Shown here: positions 34,635 through 44,486 of the stretch, piece after piece
Layout: each line of letters opens with the position of its first letter
How positions within the stretch are numbered: position 1 is the first letter of the stretch
Assembly (NCBI RefSeq): GCF_042662125.1
Contig: NZ_JBHSXL010000009.1
Span: 310,001-374,000 of the forward strand
DNA length: 64,000 nucleotides
Direction: 5' to 3'
DNA from: Halopenitus salinus
GTDB taxonomy: Archaea > Halobacteriota > Halobacteria > Halobacteriales > Haloferacaceae
Notes under the pieces: model-generated
Told to the model about the DNA's origin: nothing
Database searches by the model: none
The model's input: only the letters and a program-made list of their open reading frames with translations
Made by a program: the position numbers and the translations under genes

Positions 34635-36290
34635 CTACTCGACCGTCTCCGCGACCCGCGACAGCAGCTCGTCGGGCGTGCGTGCGGGCTCGGAGGTCTC
34701 CCCGTGGAGGGCAACCACGGCCGTGTCGCGATCGAGGGTGCGCCCGCCCGGCGCGTCCGCGAGGTGTGCGTTCGGGACGACGACCTTCTCGTGGTCGGCC
34801 ACCCGCCAGGCGGCCCGATGGAGGTCGCTTCCCGGCGGGGTGGCGACGTGGACGGCGGGCGAGCCGTGGAGGAGACGCGCCACGAGTCCGCCGTAGCTCG
34901 CGATCTGTACGCCGTAGCGCTCGTAGGCGCCGGCGAATGACTCGGCGGTCTCGCGTGCGACGGCGGCGTATCGCTCCTCCCCGGTCGCAAGCGAGAGGGA
35001 GTAGAGCGCGTCGGCCATCTCGACGTTGGTGTCGAGGGGACGGAAGGGGCGATCGAGGAGTCCGGGGCCGTTTGCAGGTCCGTCGAGGAACGAGCCGTCC
35101 GCGTGGAGGACGTCGATCGCACGGTCGGCGACGGCACGCGCGACGTCGATCCCCTCGCCGAGGACGCCTTGCGCGCGGACGAACGCGGCAACGACGCGGG
35201 CAGCATCCTCGAGAACGTCGACCTCCCCGGTCGCGTCGCCGGTCCGAAAGCGCGTGACCGTGCCGGTCTCCGGATCGACGAGTTCGTCGCGGAGCAGATC
35301 GAGGATCCGCTCCGCGTACTCGCGGGCGCGCTCGTCGTCGGTGTAGGCGGCGTAGGTCAAAAGCGCGTCCGCCGCGAGCGCGTTCCCGCCCGCAAGGAGG
35401 GTGTAATCGTATCTGGGGTCCGCCATTTCTGCGCGTCCCTCGGCGTCGCTCGCGTAGTAGGCACGCCCCTCGCCGGGACCGATGCTGCCGCCGACGCCGA
35501 CGCCGGTCCAGAGGTCCTCCGTGAGGAACGCGACGGCGTCGCTCGCCGTCTCCGCGTAGGCCGGTTCGCCGGTGTAGAGATAGGCGTTCGCGAACGCCCG
35601 AAGCGTCGCGGCGTTGACGTCGATCGTCTGCTCGTGGTGGACGTCCTCCCACGCGCGAGTCCCGGCGTAGCGGAAGAACCCCCCGCCGACGTCGTCGTGC
35701 AGGTGCGTCGAAACGGCATCCAGGGTGCGACGGGCCTGCGAGCGCTCGCGTTTGAGCGCGAACTCGATCGTCCGCGCGAGGGGGAACTTGGCGTCGTCGC
35801 CCCAGCCGGCGTGTTCGGAATCGAACTGGACCTCGAGTTGGCCCGCGAGGTGCTCCTCGATGGCCGCCGTGAGCTCGCCCGAGGGCGGGAGGTCGCCGGC
35901 GAGCGCGCGGGGGACTCGCCCGGCGTCGTCCCCCTTGTCGGCCCACATCGTGCGGACGGACTCGAGCACCTGACGCATCCCGTCGGGGCCGAGGTAGCCG
36001 GCGCCGGTGAGAAGCTCCCCGTCGGGGGTGACGAAGACCGTCGAGGGGAACCCCCCCATGTTGTACCGCTCTCGGACCCGCGGATGGCGGTCGACGTCGA
36101 CGCGGACGGGGACGAACCCCTCGTTGACGTTGGCGGCGATCCGCGGCTCGCCGTAGGTCCGTGCGTCCATCTCGTGGCAGTCCGCACACCACGTCGCCGT
36201 GAGCGCGAGGAGGACCGGTCGGTCGGTCTCCGCGGCCTCCCGAAAGGCCGCACTCCCCCACTCGCGCCACTCGACGTGCGTCTCGTTCAT
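34635..36290 (-). CDS. DUF255/YyaL-like thioredoxin-domain protein
   Basis: 551 residues. The N-terminal thioredoxin domain (about 1-115) has ALTATWCADCHEMDARTYGEPRIAANVNEGFVPVRVDVD and GGFPSTVFVTPDGE. The rest is an alpha-alpha barrel similar to cellobiose epimerase/glycosidase folds (HDDVGGGFFRYAGTRAWEDVHHEQTIDVNAA, RAYYASDAEGR). This is the spermatogenesis-associated protein 20 family, of unknown substrate. Canonical members are about 700 residues; the second barrel part is shorter here. The CxxC is Cys-Ala-Asp-Cys. Confidence 0.9.
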   Translation of the reverse strand: MNETHVEWREWGSAAFREAAETDRPVLLALTATWCADCHEMDARTYGEPRIAANVNEGFVPVRVDVDRHPRVRERYNMGGFPSTVFVTPDGELLTGAGYLGPDGMRQVLESVRTMWADKGDDAGRVPRALAGDLPPSGELTAAIEEHLAGQLEVQFDSEHAGWGDDAKFPLARTIEFALKRERSQARRTLDAVSTHLHDDVGGGFFRYAGTRAWEDVHHEQTIDVNAATLRAFANAYLYTGEPAYAETASDAVAFLTEDLWTGVGVGGSIGPGEGRAYYASDAEGRAEMADPRYDYTLLAGGNALAADALLTYAAYTDDERAREYAERILDLLRDELVDPETGTVTRFRTGDATGEVDVLEDAARVVAAFVRAQGVLGEGIDVARAVADRAIDVLHADGSFLDGPANGPGLLDRPFRPLDTNVEMADALYSLSLATGEERYAAVARETAESFAGAYERYGVQIASYGGLVARLLHGSPAVHVATPPGSDLHRAAWRVADHEKVVVPNAHLADAPGGRTLDRDTAVVALHGETSEPARTPDELLSRVAETVE

Positions 36291-36354
36291 GTCACCGGAT
36301 CGGCCGGCGAGGTGGGTAAGCGCTTCGAGACGCGCGGGCGGCGGGGACGCGGAC

Positions 36355-37059
36355 TCAAAGGTCGCGGAGCGTGTCGAGCGAGTCGTCGAGGTCGCGGGTC
36401 GAAACGGCGAGCGAGAAACCGTCGGCCCGAGCGAGGTCGGCCGCGTGGTCCCAGAGGTCCGGCTCCTCGATGCCGTGGAGGACGACCGCGTTCGGCGTCG
36501 GCGTGACGACCCGGAGCGCCACGAGCGGCGACTCCCCGCGCGTGACGTTCGTGAACACGAGCGCGCGGTTGGTCGACTGGCCGTACAGCCGGTAGAACTC
36601 CTCGCTCGAGAGCCGGGAGATGGCCTGGATGGAGTTGATGACGGTGTGTCCGTAGATCCGGTCGCGCTCGCCGGCTTGGATCTCGTTCGCTCCGATCGCG
36701 TCGTGGAACGTCGAGAGGGGGACGGCCGTCGAGTACTCCCGGAGGTCGCGGACCACGTCGCTCTCGAAGCCGGCCGAGAGGACGCGTGCGTGCTGTCGAA
36801 GCCGGTCGCCGCCGCGCTCGACGTCGATGTCGAGCAGCGCCTCGACGGTCCGTCGGACGACACCGATTCCGGGACTCTCCCGGCGGCCGCTCTCGTAGTC
36901 GGAGACGACGGACGAGGAGACCTCGAGCTGGGCGGCGAGCTCCGTCTGGGAGACGTCGAAGTCCGTGCGCCACTTGCGAAGCGTCGCGCCCGGATCGTCG
37001 CTCAGGGTGATCTCGCCGGCGATCCGTCGCGCCAACTCCTCTCTCGCGCGTTGGCTCAT
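36355..37059 (-). CDS. XRE-type helix-turn-helix regulator
   Basis: 234 residues. HTH block TDFDVSQTELAAQLEVSSSVVSDYESGRRESPGIGVVRR lies within residues 30-70. The C-terminal 150 residues contain GHTVINSIQAISRLSSEEFYRLYGQSTNRALVFTNVTRGESPLVALRVVTPTPNAVVLHGIEE, a compact alpha/beta effector domain found in archaeal regulators of the COG1709 type (tentative). ATG 37059 (MSQRAREELARR) is preferred. Its ligand and target are unknown; it is divergent from an MDR gene across 215 nt of GC-rich DNA. Confidence 0.85.
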   Translation of the reverse strand: MSQRAREELARRIAGEITLSDDPGATLRKWRTDFDVSQTELAAQLEVSSSVVSDYESGRRESPGIGVVRRTVEALLDIDVERGGDRLRQHARVLSAGFESDVVRDLREYSTAVPLSTFHDAIGANEIQAGERDRIYGHTVINSIQAISRLSSEEFYRLYGQSTNRALVFTNVTRGESPLVALRVVTPTPNAVVLHGIEEPDLWDHAADLARADGFSLAVSTRDLDDSLDTLRDL

Positions 37060-37274
37060 CGTGGTCGACGTCCGTCCGAGACGCGCAAAAGGGTATCGAA
37101 AGTGGGGTTCGTCGACCGTCGATATCGTTCGAGGATCGAAGAGGGACGGCGGCGCGTCGAGACGGGGACCGCGGCGCGTCCGGACGGCGGGCAGCGGCGC
37201 GTCCGGGCCGCGGGCGGTACGCGGACGAACGGCGGGCGCCAGTCCTATTTGATCGGCCGTCGAACCCTCGTCCG

Positions 37275-38288
37275 ATGCGCGCCGCAGCATTCTCTGAGTT
37301 GACGGGGCCGGAGGGAGTACGGATCGTCGATCGACCGACGCCGGATCCGGAGCACGGCGAGGCGGTCGTCGACGTGGAGGCGTGTGCGATCAACAGACAC
37401 GACCTGTGGATCCTGGAGGGCGACTCCGCGATGGTCGACGCGGACGACCTCCCGTTCGTGAGCGGGCTCGACGTCGCCGGAACCGTCCGCGCCGTCGGCG
37501 AGGGGGTGACCGACGTCGCGCCCGGCGACGAGGTGGTGTTGTGTCCGAACGAGACCTGCGGACGCTGCCGGTTCTGCCGTGAGGGTCCGGAGAACCTGTG
37601 TGAATCCTTCTCGCTGTATCACGGCGGGCTCGCGGAGTCGGCGCGCGTGTCCGCGGACAGGCTGGTCCGGCGTCCGGAGGGGGTCGACGCGACGACCGCG
37701 GCCGCGCTCCCGACCGCGTACGTGACCGCCTACCGGATGCTCCAGCGCGCGGAGGTGGGCGCCGGCGACCTCGTCTTCGTCCCCGGAGCCACGGGCGGGG
37801 TCGGCCTCGCGGCGATCCAACTCGCGGACGTCCTCGGCGCGCGGACGGTGGGCACCTCCTCGTCGGCGAGCAAGCTCGATCGGGTGGCGTCGCTCGGGCT
37901 CGATCATCCGGTCCACGGAGAGGACCCGGAGGAACTCCGGGGTGCCGTGGAGGCGGTCGGGACGCCGGACGCGGTGGTGAACCACCTCGGCGGGCCCTAC
38001 ACGGAACTCGGCATGGACGTCCTCCGCAGGGGCGGGATCATGACCGTCTGCGGGCGGACCGCGGGCGGACGATCGACGTTCGACGTCGCGGACCTCTTTT
38101 TGAACCACAAGCGGATCGTCGGCAGCACGATGGGGACCCAGGGCGACCTCGAGACGCTCGTCGATCTCGTCGCGTTCGGCGACCTCGATCCGGAGATCGA
38201 CGGAACGTATCCGCTTTCGGAGACCGCGGACGCCTTCGCGGCGATGCGCGACCGCGAGACCGTCGGCAAGCTCGTGATAACGGCCTGA
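37275..38288 (+). CDS. zinc-binding alcohol dehydrogenase / quinone oxidoreductase (MDR superfamily)
   Basis: 337 residues. EACAINRHDLWILEG occupies the catalytic-zinc position without Cys, as in quinone reductases. The structural zinc loop CGRCRFCREGPENLC is intact. The Rossmann motif is VPGATGGVGLAAIQLA and the tail contains GSTMGTQGDLETLVDL. It is a likely paralogue of the enzyme at 5142-6182 with the same loop and motif order. NAD(P)H-dependent, substrate unknown. A TATA-like CCTATTTG sits about 30 nt before the ATG. Confidence 0.88.
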   Translation: MRAAAFSELTGPEGVRIVDRPTPDPEHGEAVVDVEACAINRHDLWILEGDSAMVDADDLPFVSGLDVAGTVRAVGEGVTDVAPGDEVVLCPNETCGRCRFCREGPENLCESFSLYHGGLAESARVSADRLVRRPEGVDATTAAALPTAYVTAYRMLQRAEVGAGDLVFVPGATGGVGLAAIQLADVLGARTVGTSSSASKLDRVASLGLDHPVHGEDPEELRGAVEAVGTPDAVVNHLGGPYTELGMDVLRRGGIMTVCGRTAGGRSTFDVADLFLNHKRIVGSTMGTQGDLETLVDLVAFGDLDPEIDGTYPLSETADAFAAMRDRETVGKLVITA

Positions 38289-38459
38289 GGACTCGCTCAC
38301 GGAGGACAGGCTCGCGTTCGAGATCCGCCCCTCGCGATCGAAAACGTCGAAACCGGAGACCGGAGCGGCCGGAAAGAAGTCATTGAACCGACCGTTCGCG
38401 GGAAAAACGGCGCGAACGGAACTCGGTGTTTATATTCGAGCCCCGATTGAGGACGATCA

Positions 38460-40181
38460 ATGAGGGGCTCCGCCGTCGTGCTTTCGATCTGTCTGATCGC
38501 GGCCGCGATCCCGCTCGTCGCGGGGACGGCAGCCGCGGTGCCGGACACGGGGGACGCCACGAACGACGGATCGGCGGCGCTCGACGGACCGGAGCCGTTC
38601 GACGTCGCCGATTCGGCCGACGTCCCCGATCCATCCGGCGTCGCACCACAGATCGGCGGAGCCGACGGAAACGAGAGCGAACCCACCGGCGGGGGCGACG
38701 GCGGGAGCGGAAACGGAACGGACGCCTCGGACGAGAACGGTACTGACGCCTCGAACGAAAACGGTACCGACGCCCCGGACGAAAACGGTACCGACGCCCC
38801 GGACGAAAACGGTACCGACGCCCCGGACGAAAACGGTACCGACGCCCCGGACGAAAACGGTACCGACGCCCCGGACGAAAACGGGTTCGGATCGGCGGTC
38901 TCGGCGTTCGTGCAGTCGACGTCGGCGGAGACGGGTTCGACGATCGACCAGGGGATGTGGGAGGCCGGGATCGACGACGAGGACTCGAACGAGGCGGGTC
39001 GCGAGCGCGCGAGCGAGCTGTCGAATCGGGTCGAGGCGATCCGCGAGGAGCGCGCGAAGCTCGCCGCGGCCCGGGCTAACGGGTCGATCTCGCCCGAGCG
39101 ATACCGCGTCGCGGACCGTCGAGCGCGGGCGAGACTGAAGGCGACTGGCTCGGCGGCGAACGAGACGCGAGCCACGGTCCCGAACGAACCGGAGATCGAA
39201 CGCGCGCTGGAGGCGGTCGAGCAGGCGGCCGAAAACGCCCGGGGACCGCCCGCTTCGGTTCGGAATCGAACCGGGGCGGGCCCGCCGGAGTCGGTTCCCG
39301 CGAACGCGAGCGGACCGCCGGGCAACGCCTCGAACGGCTCCACGAACGTGTCGAACCGCTCCGTGACCGTTCCGAACGGTTCCGCCCCGAACGCGAGCGG
39401 AGCCGACGGCGAGCCGCCGGGGGCCGGCCGCGGCACGGGGTCAAATGGGGAAGGGCCGGACGGGGTGCCCGGAAACGGACCGGACAGTGCACCGGGGAAC
39501 GGACCGGATGGTGTCCAAGGAAACGGAGCAGCCGGCGGTGCCGGTCCCGATAGAGGTGGCGAGAACGCCGGAAACGCACCGGGTGACCGGGGTCGAAGCG
39601 GGGTGGGTGGCGGGAACAGCAAGGACGAGAGCGACGACGAGGACGGGGAAGACGGGGACGACGAGAGCGACGAGGGTGATGGGGGAGGCGAGGACGGGGA
39701 TACCGGAAGTCGGGACGGGAACGGGGCCGATCGGGACCCCGGACGGTCGACGAACGACCCCGGAGGGTCGGGTTCGAGCGACGTCCCGGGTCGGGGGAAC
39801 GGGGCGGGCGACGGGCGTGGTGGACCGGATGGAGGCGAGGAAGGTCCAGGCGAGAGCGACGACGGTGGGGACGAGGAGAGCAACGACGACGGCGAAAGCG
39901 ACGACGGCGGAAGTGAAGACGACGAGAGCGACGACGACGAGAGCGACGACGACGAGAGCGACGACGACGAGAGTTCGGAGGGAGGCGACGAGGCGGGAGG
40001 GCAACCCGACGGCGAGGCGAGCGGAAGCGGTCCCTCGGACGATCGCGAGACCGGCGCGTCATCGAACGGCGACGGAAACGGGGGGCCGCCGAACGATCTC
40101 GGAAACGGCCCGCCGAGCGGTCGGTCGAACGACGTCGCGTTCGGCGAGTCGGGCGGTCCCGCTCAGGCGCGCGCGGAGTGA
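38460..40181 (+). CDS. secreted Asp/Gly/Ser/Asn-rich repeat protein
   Basis: 573 residues. An N-terminal signal peptide (MRGSAVVLSICLIAAAIPLVAGTAAA) predicts Sec export. Residues 85-142 are seven copies of an 8-residue unit DENGTDAP or close variants; each carries an N-G-T sequon. A helical Arg-rich segment (about 165-255) follows, then a proline/glycine/asparagine-rich region with many N-[STG] sites and finally about 180 residues of mostly Asp, Ser, Glu and Gly. It looks like a heavily N-glycosylated, highly charged surface or matrix protein. No enzymatic domain is visible. Confidence 0.82.
   Translation: MRGSAVVLSICLIAAAIPLVAGTAAAVPDTGDATNDGSAALDGPEPFDVADSADVPDPSGVAPQIGGADGNESEPTGGGDGGSGNGTDASDENGTDASNENGTDAPDENGTDAPDENGTDAPDENGTDAPDENGTDAPDENGFGSAVSAFVQSTSAETGSTIDQGMWEAGIDDEDSNEAGRERASELSNRVEAIREERAKLAAARANGSISPERYRVADRRARARLKATGSAANETRATVPNEPEIERALEAVEQAAENARGPPASVRNRTGAGPPESVPANASGPPGNASNGSTNVSNRSVTVPNGSAPNASGADGEPPGAGRGTGSNGEGPDGVPGNGPDSAPGNGPDGVQGNGAAGGAGPDRGGENAGNAPGDRGRSGVGGGNSKDESDDEDGEDGDDESDEGDGGGEDGDTGSRDGNGADRDPGRSTNDPGGSGSSDVPGRGNGAGDGRGGPDGGEEGPGESDDGGDEESNDDGESDDGGSEDDESDDDESDDDESDDDESSEGGDEAGGQPDGEASGSGPSDDRETGASSNGDGNGGPPNDLGNGPPSGRSNDVAFGESGGPAQARAE
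38712..38885 (+). repeat. 24-bp coding tandem repeat in the secreted protein gene
   Basis: Seven in-frame 24-bp units encode DASDENGT, DASNENGT and then DAPDENG(T). The last four or five units are nearly identical at DNA level (GACGCCCCGGACGAAAACGG), pointing to recent slippage-type expansion. Confidence 0.9.
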
Positions 40182-40232
40182 GGGACGCCACGGGAACGCA
40201 ACCTATTCGGCCGTCCGCGGCGCAGCGACGGT

Positions 40233-42044
40233 ATGACCGAGTACTTCGAGATCCACGAGCGGGACGGCATGGCCCGCCTCGGCGAGCTTCGTCTCGCCGA
40301 CCCGGTTTCGACCCCGGCACGTGCCGACGACGTCCTCGCGGACGCCGGCAGCCTCTGGGCGGGCGACCGGTCGGTTCCCGAGGGCGACGAGAGCGCCCTC
40401 ACCGTCCTGCCCCATCGCGGGTTTCCCGCGGGAACCCGCGAGCCCGTTCGCGAGTCGTTCCGGGTCGATCACCCGAACGTCGAGTTTCCGAGCGCGGCCG
40501 TCATCAGCGCCGCGGATCCGGCCGCAGCCGTCGCCGAGACGGACGCGAACGTCGACGCATACGTGCTCTCGGACGCGACCGGGTTCGTGGGCCACGGGTC
40601 GGCGTTCGTCGACGCGATCGTCGGGGTCAAGGAGGCGATCCCGGCGGACACGGCGCTCGTTCTCTCGGGCGTCTCCACGCCGGTGAACGTCGCGACGCTC
40701 GCGTACGCCGGCGTCGACCTGGTCGACGGATCGCTCGCCCGGGTGAAGGGGTCACAGGGAAAGTACCTCACGAACGAGGGCGAACACTTCCTCGAGGACC
40801 TCGAGGAGCTGCCGTGCGCCTGTCCGGCCTGTGCGGTCCCCCGCGGGGAGTTCACCCGCGAGGACTGCGAGGCGCACAACCTGAACGCGCTCGAGGCCGA
40901 GCTCCGGCGAGTCCGCCACCGGATCCGGCGGGGGCGGCTGCGCGACTACATCGAGGGGCAGGCCCGCCACGACCAGTGGCTCACGGCGACGTTCCGCGTG
41001 TTCGACGAGCGCTGGAGCCACGTCGAGCGTCACGCGCCCGTGATCCGCGAATCGGAGATCACGGCGGCGAGTGAGGACACCCTCGAGCGGGCCGAGATCA
41101 AGCGCTTCGCCGACCGGGTGAGCACCCGATACCGGTGTCGCTTCGACGCGCCGCTCGTGTTGGTGCCGTGTTCGGCCACGAAGCCCTACAGCGACTCTCG
41201 GAGCCACCGACAGTTCCACGACGCGATCGGGTGGCGCGGCCACGTCGTCTCCGTGACCTCGCCGATCGGCGTCGTCCCACAGGAGCTCGAGACGACCTAC
41301 CCGGCCCAACACTACGACTCGGTCGTGACGGGCCGCTGGTCGTGCGACGAGACGGAGTTCGTCGCCGAGGTCCTCCGGCGTTACCTCGAGGACAACGAGT
41401 ATCCCCGCGTGATCGCTCACGTGCCCGAGGACTACGGCCCGATCGTCGAGCGCGTCGAGGACGACCTCGAGGTGCCGATCGACTACACCTGCGAGGACCA
41501 CCCGACGACGGACGCCTCTCTCGAGCGGCTCTCGGAGGCCCTCTCCGGCGAGGAGACCTACAGCAAACGCGAACGCGAGCACAACACGGTTCGCGCCATC
41601 GCCGACTACCAGTTCGGGAGCGACACGTGGGCGGACGCGGGGGAGGCGGCCGGCGACCGCCTCTTCGGGGAGGACGTCGACCTGCGAACGAACGGGCGCT
41701 ACCCCAAGCTGCAGGCGTGGGACGGCCCGGCCGGCGACGAGGGGACACAGCTCGCGACGATGGTTCCACAGTACGGCGTTCTCTCGCTCACGCTCGCGGG
41801 CGCCGAACGCTGGGTCGACTCCGACGTGGCGACCCGGACCGTGGAGATCGACGGGTTCGTCCCCCAGGGGTCGGTTCTCGCTCCCGGCGTGGTCGACGCC
41901 GACGACTCGATCCGGGTCGGAGACGAGGTCGTGATCGAGGGACCGCGCGCGTTCGCGGTGGGACGCGCGGAGATGCACGGCCGGGAGATGGCCGAGTCGA
42001 CGCGGGGGATCGCGGTCTCGGTGCGACACGTCGAGGAGCGGTAG
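40233..42044 (+). CDS. arcS: archaeosine synthase alpha subunit (ArcS/TgtA2)
   Basis: 603 residues. N-terminal TGT-like barrel (LSGVSTPVNVATLAYAGVDLVDGSLARVKGSQGKYLTNEGEH), a Cys cluster CACPACAVPRGEFTREDC, the ArcS-specific VLVPCSATKPYSDSRSHRQFHDAIG with the PC-x-x-x-KPYS motif, and a C-terminal PUA domain (WVDSDVATRTVEIDGFVPQGSVLAPGVVDADDSIRVGDEVVI). It converts preQ0 at tRNA position 15 into archaeosine with its partner enzyme. mptA at 33674 feeds the same pathway. Confidence 0.95.
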   Translation: MTEYFEIHERDGMARLGELRLADPVSTPARADDVLADAGSLWAGDRSVPEGDESALTVLPHRGFPAGTREPVRESFRVDHPNVEFPSAAVISAADPAAAVAETDANVDAYVLSDATGFVGHGSAFVDAIVGVKEAIPADTALVLSGVSTPVNVATLAYAGVDLVDGSLARVKGSQGKYLTNEGEHFLEDLEELPCACPACAVPRGEFTREDCEAHNLNALEAELRRVRHRIRRGRLRDYIEGQARHDQWLTATFRVFDERWSHVERHAPVIRESEITAASEDTLERAEIKRFADRVSTRYRCRFDAPLVLVPCSATKPYSDSRSHRQFHDAIGWRGHVVSVTSPIGVVPQELETTYPAQHYDSVVTGRWSCDETEFVAEVLRRYLEDNEYPRVIAHVPEDYGPIVERVEDDLEVPIDYTCEDHPTTDASLERLSEALSGEETYSKREREHNTVRAIADYQFGSDTWADAGEAAGDRLFGEDVDLRTNGRYPKLQAWDGPAGDEGTQLATMVPQYGVLSLTLAGAERWVDSDVATRTVEIDGFVPQGSVLAPGVVDADDSIRVGDEVVIEGPRAFAVGRAEMHGREMAESTRGIAVSVRHVEER

Positions 42045-42082
42045 GCGGGAACGACGGCAGTTCCCGACGGATCACCACGCGC

Positions 42083-42388
42083 TCACCACGTCTCGACGTA
42101 TCCGTCGCGCACGTCCTCGAGACAGCCCTCGCAGTCGGGGTGATCGGCCTCGAAACAGGCGGGACGACCCGACTCGTCGACCGGGACCGATCGGCGCTCG
42201 CCGTGGCGGCGACAGACGATCCGGGCGTTCCCGTCCTCGTCGGTCGGCAGGCCGAACCCGGAAACGTCGTCCTCGACCGTTTCGGAGCCGCCGGATCGGC
42301 CCTCCCGGTAGGCGCGTTTGGTCTCCTCGAAGCGGCGACCCGCCAGCCGGATCCCGCGCCGGATCGTCTCCTCGAGGTCGTCGTCCAT
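42083..42388 (-). CDS. small Cys/His-rich haloarchaeal protein
   Basis: 101 residues from ATG 42388 (MDDDLEETIRRGIRLAG). The second half carries VCRRHGERRSVPVDESGRPACFEADHPDCEGCLEDV with four Cys and two His, suggesting a zinc ribbon. The N-terminal half is a charged helix. Function unknown. It is convergent with arcS and lies downstream of the ABC1 kinase gene. Confidence 0.72.
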   Translation of the reverse strand: MDDDLEETIRRGIRLAGRRFEETKRAYREGRSGGSETVEDDVSGFGLPTDEDGNARIVCRRHGERRSVPVDESGRPACFEADHPDCEGCLEDVRDGYVETW

Positions 42389-42453
42389 GTCGGGGACAAG
42401 CCGCCGTGGACCCTTGAGTGGTTCGTGTGGGGATCTCGAGTGGTTCGCGTGGG

Positions 42454-44127
42454 TCACTCCTCGCGGCGCTTTCGCATGCTCTGGCGCGTGAACTGCGGCT
42501 TGGCGCGGATCCCCGAACGCGATCGGAACGAGCGGTACAACGCGATCGCAAGCGGCGTCGAAAGCCCGAGCGAGACCGCGGCGAGCTCCCAGGCGTTCGC
42601 GAACGAGTAGAGGATCGTCGCGGAGAGCACGCCGACGGCGAGCAACACGGAGTAGGCGATCCGCATCGCCAGCTTGTCGAGCACCTTCGTCTCGTCCTCG
42701 ATGGTGACGTTGAGGTGGACGTCGCCGCGTTCTGCGCGATCGAGGACCCGATCCAGCTTCGGCGGGACGGTGAAGAGCGCCTCGGCGGTCGCACGCGCCT
42801 GCTCGCCGGCCTCGGCGGCCAGCTCGCGGGCGGTCTCCTCGTAGTACCCCTCCTCGCGGAGGTAGTCCGTCGCGGTCGCGATGAAGTCGAAGTCCTCATC
42901 GAGGGTGACACAGACCCCCTCGACGACGGTCGCGACCCGCAGGACCAACGCGAGGTTCCGCGGGAGCCGCAGCGGGAACTCGTAGATCGTCGATTCGATC
43001 TGCTCGATTATCTGATTGACGCGGTACTGCTCTATGTCCTCGCCGCGGGCGTCGGCGATGGCGAGCTCCATCACCTCGCCCATCACCTCGCGGTCGGCCT
43101 CCGGCGAGAGCGTCCCCATCTCGATGAGGGTGTCGAGGATGGCGTCGATGTTCTGGTCGGCGACGGCCACGTAGAAGTCGACGATCCGGTCCTGGATGAA
43201 CGGGTCGACGCGCCCGGACATGCCGAAGTCGTAGAAGACGATCGCCCCCTCGTCGTCGACGGCGAGGTTGCCCGGGTGCGGGTCGGCGTGGAAGACGCCG
43301 TCGTCGATGATCATCTGCAGGTAGGCGCGCTGGAGCGTCTCGGCGACCGCGGTCGGGTCGTGGCCGGCGGCCTCCAGATCCGCGATCCGGTCGATCTTCG
43401 TCCCCGGAATGTACTGCATGGTGAGGACGCGGCGGCCGGACGCCTCCGCGTAGGACGTCGGGATCCGGATCGACCCGTCGTCGGCGAAGTTCGCGCGGAT
43501 CTCCGCGAGCATCTCGCGTTCGCGCTCGTAGTCCATCTCCTGGCGGATCGTCTTCGAGAACTCCTCGGAGAGGTTCTCGAGCGAGAACGCCCGCCCGCTC
43601 CCGATGAAGCGTTTGACGATCGGAAGCGACCACCGAATGACGCGCAGGTCGGCGTTCACGAGGGGCTCGATCCCGGGACGTCGAACCTTTACCGCGACCG
43701 GATCGCCCTCGTAGGTGGCGGTGTATACCTGCCCGAGGCTCGCGCCGCTTATCGGCTCGGGATCGAAGTCGTCGAAGACCTCCTCGACCGGACCCAGCTC
43801 GTCCTCGAGCACGCGTTTCGACTCCGGCCACGGGGCGGGCGGAACGTCGTCCTGGAGGCTCGAGAGCACCTCGATGTACGCAGGCGGGAGGACGTCCGGG
43901 CGAGTCGAGAGCAGCTGCCCGAGCTTGATGAACGTTGGACCCAGCGTCAACAGGATGTCGAGGAGCGTCTCGGCGCGCTCGCGTTGGGTCTCGGCGTCGA
44001 CCCGCCGGCTCCCGCCGAACAGCAGGAATCGGCGACGGTCCCGCCAGTAGGCGAGGATCAGCGGCGAGAACCGCCGAACGACGACGAGAAACCGCCAGTA
44101 GGCGCGAAGGGAGACCAGCGTGACCAC
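42454..44127 (-). CDS. ABC1/AarF/UbiB family atypical kinase
   Basis: 557 residues from a GTG at 44127, close behind the Hsp20 stop. Family blocks: TLGPTFIKLGQLLSTRPDVLPPAYIEVLSSLQDDVPP (the KxGQ loop), PISGASLGQVYTATYEGDPVAVKVRRPG (Ala-rich loop and Lys), FHADPHPGNLAV and FYDFGMSG. Two C-terminal hydrophobic helices (about SVLLAVGVLSATILYSFA and LAAVSLGLSTPLAIALY) anchor it to the membrane. ABC1 proteins support quinone or isoprenoid-lipid metabolism through an atypical ATPase activity. Confidence 0.95.
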   Translation of the reverse strand: MVTLVSLRAYWRFLVVVRRFSPLILAYWRDRRRFLLFGGSRRVDAETQRERAETLLDILLTLGPTFIKLGQLLSTRPDVLPPAYIEVLSSLQDDVPPAPWPESKRVLEDELGPVEEVFDDFDPEPISGASLGQVYTATYEGDPVAVKVRRPGIEPLVNADLRVIRWSLPIVKRFIGSGRAFSLENLSEEFSKTIRQEMDYEREREMLAEIRANFADDGSIRIPTSYAEASGRRVLTMQYIPGTKIDRIADLEAAGHDPTAVAETLQRAYLQMIIDDGVFHADPHPGNLAVDDEGAIVFYDFGMSGRVDPFIQDRIVDFYVAVADQNIDAILDTLIEMGTLSPEADREVMGEVMELAIADARGEDIEQYRVNQIIEQIESTIYEFPLRLPRNLALVLRVATVVEGVCVTLDEDFDFIATATDYLREEGYYEETARELAAEAGEQARATAEALFTVPPKLDRVLDRAERGDVHLNVTIEDETKVLDKLAMRIAYSVLLAVGVLSATILYSFANAWELAAVSLGLSTPLAIALYRSFRSRSGIRAKPQFTRQSMRKRREE

Positions 44128-44129
44128 CC

Positions 44130-44486
44130 TCAGGCGTCGCCGATCTCGATCGGCGTGCCGTCCTCGCCCTCGCGTTTAGGAACCGTCAGCTCCAGGACGC
44201 CGCGGTCCATCTCCGCGCGGGCACGCTCGCCGTCGGCGTCCGGAGGGAGAGGGAGATCGACGTCGAGGAACAGCGGTCGGTCCTCGCGGACGTATCGATA
44301 ACCCTCCGGGGTCGCCTTCTCCCGACGGGCCTCGATCTCGATCCGGCCGGACTCGACGACGACCTCGGTCGTCTCACTCGTCGCGCCGGGGAGATCGACC
44401 ACCACGAGGTAGGCGCGCTCTGACTCGAGGAGATCTGCGAACGCCGGCTCGGGGAGGTCCCGAAGCGCGTCACGAAGCGCGGACAT
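44130..44486 (-). CDS. Hsp20/alpha-crystallin family small heat-shock protein
   Basis: 118 residues. The alpha-crystallin domain runs from AYLVVVDLPGATSETTEVVVESGRIEIEARREK to the canonical GVLELTVPK. The conserved I-x-I motif is represented by PIEIGDA at the end. It acts as an ATP-independent holdase. Its stop lies two bases from the start of the ABC1 kinase, so the two are coupled. Confidence 0.93.
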   Translation of the reverse strand: MSALRDALRDLPEPAFADLLESERAYLVVVDLPGATSETTEVVVESGRIEIEARREKATPEGYRYVREDRPLFLDVDLPLPPDADGERARAEMDRGVLELTVPKREGEDGTPIEIGDA

